A DNA stretch of 64,000 nt from Miscanthus floridulus (taxonomy: Eukaryota > Streptophyta > Magnoliopsida > Poales > Poaceae), in NCBI RefSeq assembly GCF_019320115.1, contig NC_089581.1, positions 93,370,802 through 93,434,801 on the forward strand, in the 5' to 3' direction. The first letter of the stretch is position 1. Every line of letters begins with the position of its first letter. The position numbers and the translations under genes are program-made. Below are positions 1 to 9,291 of the stretch, in pieces. Under the pieces are notes generated by a model. That model saw nothing but the letters and a program-made list of their open reading frames with translations. It was not told the origin of the DNA and searched no databases.

Positions 1-730
1 TGGTTGACCACAAGCATAACTCCTCTAGACTAGCAATCTGGTACCCATCCATGATTTTATCCAAAGTATAGAAAAGTAAAGAAAGCATAAGTACAAATCA
101 TACTCAGCAATATAACATGGGGTTCATGAGGCTCAAAAGGTTAACACTGGTTTACTATGATTAGCTTTTAATAGGTCATCTTTTTAAGCTATTGAGTAGC
201 AATGAATTTACCATAAGCCCATAAACACATGATCATGTAAACATGAATAATGAATAGCATAAACAATTAACCATTAGTGATCATCTCTATTCCATAAGGG
301 TTCCAAGGTTGCTCTTGTCCATGAGGATGACTGTTATAACAGTTTTACATAAGGGTTCAAAGGAGTGACTAAAAAAAGTGCACCCTCTTGGTAGACTAAG
401 ATCATACCTCTCAGAGCCCCTCTTATGCCATAAAGGTAACCACTAACAAGCTAGAAAAGGTCCTCATACTGAGCTAAAGCCAGAGCCATATAGCCCTCAC
501 AGCTGTACTATAAGTCCTAGATGATCACTTATAGATAAGTCCTTAGAGAGAGGAATCTAGAGCATTTTGAAAGTAGCTAAACACTCCAGCCCCCTGATTC
601 CATGTTGCTAAAAACTCATGTTTTAATGTATATTGCATATACCATTAGTCAAATTACAAGATCATGGTTGTAGTTGAGTACTAGCAAAGCTACCCAATGC
701 AATAACCCAAAGGCATCAAGGTATAAGTAC
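1..730 (-). repeat. RT-C left (3') LTR, fragment 1 of 3
   Basis: This piece aligns with 36381-37275 of the right LTR. It lacks about 170 bases found near 36720-36905 of the right copy, the gap falling near base 330. It stops at AGTAC, where RT-A inserted. There is no gene in this stretch. Confidence 0.9.
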
Positions 731-2164
731 TGTCGGTGTTTCGTACAAGCACCGGCAAGTAAATTTATAGTAATGCGCGTTAGGCTCGGATGGTGCGCTA
801 AAGGACATAGAATTTATACTGGTTCGGGCGGAACGTCCCTATGTCCAGTTTGTTGCTGCTTGTGTTATTAGCACCGTAAACAATCTGTAGTAAGGGATAC
901 AAACTGCCGAGAGAGGGACTGGTCCCAAGTCTCTGATCGAAGGATTGAAAGGTGGTCAAGAGCTTCATAGTTGCTTGAATGTGTGTGAATGTGTTCTATT
1001 GTTCGGTCCTATTGTCCTCCGTCCCTTTGATGGAGGATGTGCTTCCCCTTTTATAGATGAAGGGGCTGGCTTTACAAGGGTGAGGGCTCCAGGATGCGTA
1101 CTCTACTTAGCCTTGTGGCTCATGTCTACCTGGTCAGGTCCCCCATTCTGATGAGTGCGAAGGAAGATAAGTGCTTATGATGTTGTCAATATCTCTATAG
1201 GATGTCAGATCAGTCACAGCATGCTGCCCCCAGGGTATGGGCTGTAGTACAGTGGTTTTGACTTAGGGGCCTCCCCCTAGCCTTGCTCCACACGCCTTCT
1301 GGTTCCCATGATTCCTGTTGGGAGAATTCGGGGTCGGGGTCCGGTGTAGCGCCGTGGCCAAGGCTCTCTGACTTGGAGGACCTGAGGGGTCGGGAAGAGG
1401 GCCCCCCCGCTCCCTCGGGTCCACAGCGCGGTGACGGAGTATCCATCATTCGTGGAGATAGCAAATCCATTCTTGGAGTGTAGCGGTTGTCGTATATCTT
1501 TGTTGGGTTCCGTGTCCCAGAGCTGAAGGCGGCGCCTACAACTCTACAGAGTGAGGTGCACGCACCTGTAATACCTTTTGGGCTCTGCGGCGCCCGGAAG
1601 GGTCTAAAGCATCAGTCCTGTCATTCCCTGGCAGTTCTTTTCCTATCAGGGCACAGGGTATGGTCGTTGGAGCCATGGTTGACCCGAACGTCTTGTCTCG
1701 TCCTGTACCCATCGTTATGAGGGATAGATATCGATCAGGGCGAGGCTCGTTCTGGGCCATCGGGTGAGACGGAGGCCAGTCCCTATCTCTTGGGCGAGAC
1801 TAACCCTATCCCTCCGGGATCGGGCGAGGCGGAATCAATCCCTTAGCCTTCGGGCGAGACCGAGCCCGCCCTATAGGCGTCGGGCGAGACGGAGATTAGC
1901 CTTGAGCCTTTGGGGCGAGGCAGGGTTATCCCACAAAGGCGTCGGGTGAGGCTGACCCCACCCCTCCGGGATCGGGTGAGACGAAACTCATCCCTCAGCC
2001 CTCGGGCGGGACCGAGCCCATCCTCAAGGCGTCGGGCGAGGCGGAACCGAACTCCTATCATTCGAACAAGGGATGACATGGCGCCCTTATGCGTCCAGAA
2101 GTTTTTTACATTTGGTGGTTATCGGTTCCATCCCCTGGGGTACCCTGGTATTAGGTCCCCGATA
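731..2164 (-). repeat. RT-A 3' LTR
   Basis: This copy is the same length as the one at 15436-16869. The final terminal base pair is changed (CCGATA instead of CCGACA on the plus strand). The adjoining interior, GTAGCCCCCGAG on the plus strand, is the purine-rich CTCGGGGGCTAC in element sense, as expected for a polypurine tract beside a 3' LTR. Confidence 0.95.
1755..2060. repeat. Degenerate ~30-base minisatellite in RT-A LTR (U3)
   Basis: About ten imperfect units of 30-32 bases are each anchored on TCGGGCGAG(A/G)C followed by a variable segment ending near ATCCCT. The same array occurs in the other LTR. In element sense it lies in U3, roughly 700-1000 bases upstream of the TATA box, where enhancer-like repeats are usual. 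A regulatory role is inference. Confidence 0.8.
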
Positions 2165-2721
2165 GTAGCCCCCGAGACTCTAGGTGATTCGGGTAGAACT
2201 GCCTGGAGGGTGTTTTTTGATTTCGTTGAAACTAATTTGCCGGAGGGTGCGCGCGAGCGCACCCGATGGGTGTAGCCCCCGAGCCCCCGGGTGACTCGAG
2301 TTGAGTTGCCCAGGGGTTTGTACCGGCCCCTTCGTGGGTAAGGCTGAAGGACTTAGTTTTACATCAACTGGGTGTTTTTCCGAGTGGGTCGTGGTGTCCC
2401 GTTCGCTGGGGACTGACTCGGGGCTGTCCTAACTGGTGCTTCTGCCCCTGATGGCGGATCGTTCGTGGATTCCTTCTTAGCTGGGCCAGCCGGCGAGTTG
2501 CTGGGCCCTAGGTGGGCCAAAGAGAAAAGAAACAGACCTTTATGGCTTGCGCTTCCCCGGTGGGTAGAGAGTCCGGATTCGCTTGGGGAAGGCGAACCGT
2601 CCGCCGAGATTTTTGGGATGAGAAGATAGGGACTGCGAGCGCGTGTCCCGCGACGTGACGCGGGGGCGCGCGTGGCAGGCCCGGAGATCGAGGCGGACGG
2701 TTGCCCTTCTCATGTCCGTCG
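2165..2721. other. Non-coding spacer between RT-A 3' LTR and accessory gene
   Basis: This holds the polypurine-tract-like AGCCCCCGAG twice (2166, 2273) and G/C-rich sequence. I see no open frame with family resemblance. It presumably contains the upstream promoter of the plus-strand accessory gene. Confidence 0.6.
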
Positions 2722-2731
2722 CCCCCTATAA
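2722..2731 (+). promoter_or_regulatory. TATA box of RT-A antisense accessory gene
   Basis: CCTATAAAAC lies about 180 bases upstream of the likely start codon at 2905, on the strand opposite gag-pol. The spacing and match are good for a plant core promoter. Use is not shown by sequence alone. Confidence 0.55.
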
Positions 2732-2904
2732 AACCACGGGGTTCGCCCCCAGGGTCCCGTATTTCGCTCCCCTTCCTTTGCGTTCTAAGACATCCGCCGC
2801 CAATCTTCCCAGCTCCTCACGCCCGCATCGCCACCGTCGACCGGCCTGCGTTCGTGTTCCAGCCGCCGTTAAGCTCGCGCCTGCCCTTCCCCCCTACTGC
2901 CTCA

Positions 2905-5900
2905 ATGGAGTTGTGGGGCAGATCAAGCATCTCTTCCCGGCGTCTGGAGGGCCTCGTTCGCTGTGGCCTTCTCCGCCCACAATCCGCCATCTAGGAGTGG
3001 TTGCTTCCTGGCGATGAGGGTGAGCCGGTGCCGCCTGAAGGGTATGTCGTCTCTTTTGCCCTCTTCCATGAGCGGGGATTCAGGGTACCCGCGCATAGAT
3101 TCCTTCGGGGGCTATTAGATTACTATGAGGTAGAGCTGCAGCATCTAACTCCCAATGGGATACAGCATATGGCAGCGTTTGTTGCCCTGTGCGAGGGTTT
3201 CCTGGGGATCGATCCCCATTTTGATCTGTGGCGGTATTTCTTTAGCGTTAGTCTGTCGAAGAGGAAGATTGGGGGGAAAGAAGTAGATGCACCGATGGGG
3301 TGTGCCAGCATTCACCTGCGCCATACCCGATCGAAGGGTTACCCGTACATGCGTCTAGCCACATCCAACAAGGGATGGCATTCGCAATGGTTTTATGTTA
3401 GGGATGATGCGAGTGCCCCCCTACCAAAGTACACCGGACATCTTATTGTGGATGCTCCAGCGTCATGGGGCTGGGGCGTCCAGGCTAAAGACAAGAAGCA
3501 CATCTCCGACCTTCTCTCCGCCCTCCATGCCCTGAAGGGTCGGGGTGTAAAGGGGTCGGGGATTATCGGTGCCTACCACGCGAGGAGGGTGGCGCCACTG
3601 ATGGCGCGTGTGCTTCCCCTGCATCGGATGATGCTAGGGATATCGTTCGAGGGGACGGTGCTCGTTGACGAGGCGCTCCCTTATTCAGAAGTGGCGCAGC
3701 ATGTCAAGGAGGCGATGGAGCCGACGAAGGATTCTGCCGGCATGGTCCTTGACATCGTGTATCCGGTGCCCGGGCATCCCCCAATGCGGCCGGAGCCTGG
3801 GTTCTTTGAATTCGTAAGCCCTCTTCTCCTGCACTCCTTTCTTTCTCCTGAATCTCCCTTTTTTAATACTTGCTTTTGTGATGTTGGGGCTAGCCGAGGG
3901 GGCTAGTCTTCAAGGATAGTCCGGCTCCACTGCCGAAGGACAGGGCTATGGCGGCGGCGAATCGACTCACGGCCGAGCGGGACAAGAAAGCAAAGGAGGA
4001 GATGAAGAAGGCGAAACGGCTGAAGCAGGAGGCACGGGACCGGGGAGAGGACGTGAGTAGTGAGGATGACGACGATGATGATGATGACGACGACGACGAT
4101 GAGGTAGCCGTCGACGTGGATTGGGGCGTCCTGGCGGATGAGGAAACGCTGACAAGTGGCCACCCACCCATGCAGGGGCCTTTCGCTTTTCACGCAGAGG
4201 GAAGTGAATCAATGAGGTCAGTGGAGGCCGGCGAGTCCGCCGCTTCGCACGGCGTGCCGGCCGAGAATCGGTGGATGGGGGACGCCGGGCTTGCTGTCGC
4301 TGACCCTGAGGCGATCGTGGAGGGGGTTGGTACTGGAGCCGCGCCCGGCTTTGGTGCCGCGCCTCGTGATGTGATGGAGGGGAGCAGTTCCGGTGCTGCG
4401 CCCCGTGAGACGAGGGAGGGGGACAGCTCCGGTGCCGCGCCCGACAAGACGATGGGGGGGGAGCGACTCCGGCGCCGCGCCCGACGAGACGAACCCCCCT
4501 GCCCCAGAGCAGGGGGCAGGCATGAAACGGTCCCGCCCGGACGAGTCAGGGCAGGGGTCTGGGGATCCGTCCCCAAAACACTTCCGCCGGCCGAGGACGT
4601 CAACGTAAGCTCTTGACTCCTCTGTTTTCTTCTATTTTTATTTTGACTTAACGGTTATTACCTTTGTGTAGGTTCTTGCGGACGGGTCACCCCCTGAGGC
4701 TGGCGCCCAAGAAGAGTCTCGCCCTTCAAGCGGGACAGACGGCGTCGCCTGGAGTTACCCCTGTTTTGGGCAGGGGTGGTGCCGACGTTGGGGCCGCGTT
4801 GGCCGAACCGACGGCGTCCATGGTGGCTCCCACGCTCGCGGAGGCTACTGAGCGAGCGGCTTCTTCTGTGGCGGGCGTGGAAGAGCCGGCCAAGGACCAT
4901 ATGCCGCCGGTGATCGTGACTGCGCCGAGCCAAGATCAGCCAGGCGCGGTCATGGTGGCACCCGAGGGCGTGGTGCAATCCGCGCCGCCAGGTGCCCATG
5001 TGGATCCGCCTGTGGCGCTCGAAGCGGTCCAGACAGAGGAGGGTCCAGCTGGAGGGTCCTTGAGTGCGGTGGTGGTGCCGCACAAGGTCAGGAGGGAGCC
5101 GCCACCGGCCCCTTTGTCGGGAGGAAGCCGCTCCCCTACGCAAGGGGAGCCGCCGCTCCAGTGGATGGCTGCTCATGACCCGACGTCGGCTCTTTTCTCG
5201 CTCGATGATCATTCTGAGAGTATGGAGCGAGAGGGTCTTGACATCGGGATTTCGACCATGCTGAACGCCCTGGACCAGGCCAGAGGAGCCCTCCGTGAGA
5301 TCGTTATCCCTACCTCTCAGGTATTTTCTGGACTTTCTTTTTTCTTTCTTCGTGTGTTTGTGGGTTCTCGCATTTCTGATATCAGTCTTCTTCTTCAGAT
5401 TCTTGTTGCTCGTAGCCGGAAAAAATCCCAATTCCTCCGCGAGCAGAAGGCGGAGTGGGATCACCTCTCCGAGGAGGCCCGGCTGCGAGCAAACATGGCC
5501 GCCCAGCTTGCCATCGTCCAGGAGCGGGAGGCCCAGGCATGTCAGGATGCGGAGGAGGCGCACGGGATGTTCGAGGACCTATCGGCGAGGTCTAAACTGG
5601 ATGGAGAGGAGATTGCCAAACTCCAAAAAGAGCGAGACGAGCTGCTACAGAGGAATGCCGTGGCCAATGAGAAGGCCGGCGAAATCCTGAAGGAGCTAGA
5701 GATGGAGCGGGACCTCCGGCAGAAGGCCGAGAGTAGGGCCATAGCCCTCCAGCAGAAGGTGGACGAGGACATCGAGGTGGTCCACTCTCTCCGGGCGGAG
5801 CTTGATGACGCGGTGAAAGGAAAGTTGAGTGCCAAGAACATCGCCGCCAAGCTGGAGAAAGAGGCTGCCTATACGCGCAGGGCCCTTCAGGTGGAGAGCG

Positions 5901-6235
5901 ATGAGCATGATCTTCTACAAGCTACGGTCGGGGTGGTCCTTAATGCCCTGAATGTGACGGAGCCTGTGGAGACCAGCCCGCTCGTGGCTCATGTTGGAGG
6001 TATCACGGCTCGGGTGGGCCAACTTGAGGAGAGTGCCTTTCACGCCGGGATTACCCAGGCCTTCACCATCGCCCACGCCCATTATGAGAAGGGAATAAAC
6101 CTGAGGGTGATGAGCGAAGGCTTTCCGTCCACCTATGAGGATGAAGAGCTGGAGGAAATGGAGAAGATGGTCGCTCCCCTTGCGAAGAACCTGGCAGACA
6201 GTCTGAAAGAAATGGTTCTCCCTTCGCGGGAGTAA
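2905..6235 (+). pseudogene. PF04195-type 'gypsy-type transposon' accessory protein with coiled coil (antisense to gag-pol), decayed
   Basis: Start ATG at 2905 (MELWGRSS). Exon 1 carries the conserved block seen in grass 'putative gypsy type transposon' proteins (PF04195): GYVVSFALFHERGF, then HFDLWRYFF and WHSQWFYVRDD. Likely donors are at 3814 (GTAAG), 4605 (GTAAGC) and 5321; acceptors are near 3905, 4671 and 5398. Exon 2 has a basic helix, an acidic run of about 12 Asp near 4065-4105 and SGAAP repeats. Exon 4 is a long Glu/Lys-rich coiled coil ending TAA at 6233. Two lesions: TAG at 2992 and a frameshift in a G run near 4455-4463. The last intron is 78 bases with no stop, so retention stays in frame. 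Molecular function is unknown. Family assignment is from remembered signatures. Confidence 0.75.
4330..4500 (+). repeat. 48-base coding repeat in RT-A accessory gene
   Basis: Four diverged units each encode SSGAAP plus about ten residues (16 amino acids). The G homopolymer responsible for the frameshift lies inside the array near 4455. Confidence 0.75.
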
Positions 6236-8250
6236 TTAGTCGAACAATTTTGAGAATAGCTTATATGTAATATGTGGACAAGTGTCGGTATTTTTCGAGT
6301 CTGGACGCCTTTCGTGCTTTTGTGTCTTAATTTCGTTTCGTTTGATTTTTTGCGATTTGATTTTTTATGGTCTTACCAATATGTTCCCCAGAATTATGCC
6401 GCTGATTATAATGTGAGGGGATTGAGGAGGTAGCCGTACCTTAACAGCCCCCGAGTAAGGTCCGACCCCTGCACCTGCCTGGTGTCGGGTGTTACTGGAG
6501 ACCGGAATCGTGGTTTCGGTGTCAATGGATGTCATCGCAATAATCCCCGCCCTGTCTTCCAACAGAAATCCCAACTGGGGACTCTATGGGCTCGGCAAGG
6601 TGGGGCTTTTGTCCCTGCATTGTTTGGCCCGAGCCCCCGAGCCTTGTTAGGGTCTGATAGGGGTCGGTCGTTATTTGCATGTTACCCTGTCCTCGGTTTT
6701 CGCAATCGGAGGGGCTGAGTGAACGACACTTGCCTCGATGGCTTGAGTACCGTGCTCAACGAGCTCGCTAACGGGTACGTTCGTGTGGAATCCGGGTCCA
6801 TCATTTGCTGATGGGGTCGGCAGAGCCCTCTGGTGGCACTCCACAACTTCTTAACCCGCCTCCCGGCAGATGCCTGAGTCGTTCGATAAGCTCAGGGGGC
6901 CCGATGGCCTCTCCTCGATGGAGATTCTGTGGGTTTGGCTCGAGGTTAGAATTGAACGAGAGAAGGTCGAGACGTCCCGGTTTGCTTCTGAGCGGGGTCG
7001 GGCAGGGCTGCTGGGGCTCGTCTCAGTTATCTCTCCCTGGCTCTGTTCGGCGTGAGGCGGCCTCGAGCCCTTCGCGGGCCGACCTTCGAACCTCAGCCTG
7101 TGGTTGCCTATATCGGATAAGGCGACAGCCGTTTCGTGATGCAACACGAATCATTGGGATGCAATTTTCTGCATATGAAATGTTTTGAATGCAAGGTTTA
7201 ATTGAAAATAAAGGTGGTGACGTTACCTTGGTGGTATGAGTGGCGGAAAAGCTCCTACCAGAGGGGTTCGGGTCCTGACGTTTGTGACGAGGTTGGAAAA
7301 ACCTGCGTAAGAATTGCCATTCTTCGTTTTTGTGTCTCAGTGATGATCCGAGCTGTTCGATTAGCTTGGGCAACCTGACAGCTGTAGGCGGATCCCTCCG
7401 ATCCCTTCTTTGAGAAAGGCGGACGTCGAAACTGGAGACGCGAGAGGCGTTTGAGCATGATTTTTCTGGTGAACAGAAACATCGTAGCTATTGGGGCGTA
7501 GGGTTTGCTAGTTCGTCCAGTTTTACTCAAAGCTTTGTGCCTGTATATCGCGCCCTTAGTTTCAAGCGTACGGAGGGGTCGGGTGAAGAGGATGTCTGGA
7601 TTGGTAGTCATCCTCAACAGCCCCCGAGTGATGTTCGCGCCCCTGCTATTTGACGGGGTCGGAGTCTTGCGAACAAATTTTAACGCATAAAATGTGAAAG
7701 CTGAGAGGCTTATCTTTCTTTGGTCATTCGTTCGTCGTGTCTTCTGGGCCGAATGGTCGACCCAGGAGATCTGAAGGGTCCCGTCATCGAGTCGTCCGTG
7801 GTCCTGCATGGGGAGGCGAAAAAGTTGTTTGCCTATGTGGGCGCCTTAATTGCCACGTCCGGAGCGGGTCAGTGGCGGGCCATGCCCAGGCAGTGTTCAG
7901 TTTGACCAAAGAGGGACGCTTTGTAGACCGGGGTTCGTCCCGTCACCTCTGGCGCGTCCCCTCAGATATCAATCAGCATTGATTGCGTATTAAAAAAGGG
8001 GAAGGGAGAGGGTTTTTCGTCCGACCTTTCGCCTTTCCTTAGTTACTGCGCCTCCTCTTTAAATAGGGAGGGGGAGAGGAGCTCTCATCCCACCTCCCCT
8101 TCTGCCTCCAAGCCGCTATCTCTCCTTCTTCTTCCTTTCCGCCAAACGCGTCCGTGCGTCGCGGTGGTTCCTGAGTGAGGAAGAGTAATGCCAGAGAGAG
8201 AGATAGAGAACTTACAAACTTGCTCGTGATTCTGGTGCGTGATGTCGAGC
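6236..8250. other. Non-coding spacer of RT-A with repeated hairpin motifs
   Basis: No supportable gene. The 10-mer AGCCCCCGAG recurs at 6446, 6631 and 7619. At 6446 and 7619 it is followed by a CGACCCC / GGGGTCGG-like inverted pair. A TTTAAATAG box at about 8058 precedes a pyrimidine-rich stretch and an ATG at 8239, but the frame after it resembles nothing I know. Confidence 0.5.
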
Positions 8251-8256
8251 CGGAGG

Positions 8257-8756
8257 TTATCCAACATAGATGGGATGGTGCGCACGGCCCTTGCTGAGGA
8301 GTCGCTGCTGCCAAAGGAAAGGAGGCGCCGGTGGGCGTCGTACGTCGTTGACTGCGTCATCGTTCGCTGTGCTCCTCCCTTGGCGGGAGGCGTTTCCTGC
8401 CCCTACGCCATTGTCAGGGTTATGGCTGGGGATGATGGCGTAGTCCCCAGACGTCATGACGGTGGCGTTGCTGCCGGGGTTGCGGCTGCCGACGATGGCA
8501 TAGTCCCCGGACGCTTCGGCAGAGGCGTCATAGATGGTGGCGCCTTCGAGGATCCAGCGAAGATGTCGCCGATGGAGAGCGTGGTACGGCGCCCGCAGTA
8601 GACGAGCTGGCCCATGTACATGCCCTCGACGTCGCCGATGGAGAGCGTGTCACGGCGGCCGTAGTGGACGAATTGGCCCGTGTACATGCCCTTGACATCG
8701 CCGATGGAGAGCGTGGCGCGGCGATCGTAGTAGCACTTGTGGTAGAGCTGAGCCAA
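8257..8756 (-). pseudogene. Captured fragment of cytosolic ribosomal protein uL2 (60S L8) gene, internally repeated
   Basis: Read on the minus strand, this holds phrases diagnostic of plant 60S L8/uL2: GMYTGQFVHYGRRDTLSIGD and, further on, SGDYAIIPSHNPDNG. The host protein's order (TGQFVYCGRRATLSIGN before SGDYAIVISHNPDNG) is kept. The first phrase occurs about three times as in-frame 22-residue (66-base) tandem units, and the SGDYAI phrase twice. A frameshift near 8550 separates them. No start, N-terminus or C-terminal RNA-binding region is present, so it cannot make a ribosomal protein. It runs in gag-pol sense inside RT-A, which points to capture by the retroelement. Confidence 0.7.
8565..8756 (-). 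repeat. 66-base tandem repeat within uL2 fragment
   Basis: Plus-strand GTCGCCGATGGAGAGCGTG starts at 8565 and 8631, with ATCGCCGATGG at 8697. The period is exactly 66 bases (22 codons), with about three copies. Confidence 0.85.
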
Positions 8757-8760
8757 GACT

Positions 8761-9291
8761 GTAATGAAATAACGTTGTGGGGAAGCCCCCGGGTAAACAG
8801 TCCTCAGAGTACATTGTTCCTTTTTTGTAATGACATCGCTTTGTAAGTGGTGAATTCGTGCAAAAAATGAACAAAATTACATCCTTTGCTTGTGGCAAGT
8901 CATTTTAGCGCTTTCCAACTCTTCTCATGGTCTAAGTCATAGGAAGCTAGGAACGTGGGCAAACTAATTCTGATTGAACTGGTGAGCAAAGAGGTTGCAG
9001 CCGCTGGGGCGTGGGTGTCTCGCAGTCCTACCAGTTGTGTTCAGAATTGGTTCCCAAGGTCTTAGCCCTCGAGACTCATTTACGAGGCGAATGGAAAACT
9101 TATAGAATGTTTGTAAGTATAACACAGGGATTTTTTGCAATTGCGATACTTGTATTACACATAACATATGTTACGATCTCATGCCAGCCCCCGAGTGAGG
9201 TCTGACCCCTCGCGATTTGTAGGGGTCGGGAATCACTAAGGATCGAGGTTCTGTTAAGACAAAAACTGATAAAGAAAAGTGCAAGATTATT
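8761..9291. other. Non-coding spacer downstream of RT-A pol
   Basis: No gene. It contains another AGCCCCCGAG at 9185, followed by a CTGACCCCT / AGGGGTCGG hairpin with a 10-base loop. Just downstream of the pol stop in element sense. Confidence 0.5.

Noticed and set aside
1843..2275. Arg-rich frames on both strands
   Set aside because: Produced by the TCGGGCGAG minisatellite in the LTR; no family resemblance.
4084..4105. GAC/GAT microsatellite as an independent repeat
   Set aside because: It is coding sequence for the acidic run of the accessory protein.
3890..4603. Minus-strand Ser/Val/Ile-rich frames opposite the accessory gene
   Set aside because: Complement of the poly-Asp and SGAAP repeats.
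8239..8601. Plus-strand frame of 120 codons beginning MSSRRLSNIDGM, after a TTTAAATAG box
   Set aside because: It is antisense to the uL2-like fragment and shows no known domain, so I do not call it a gene.
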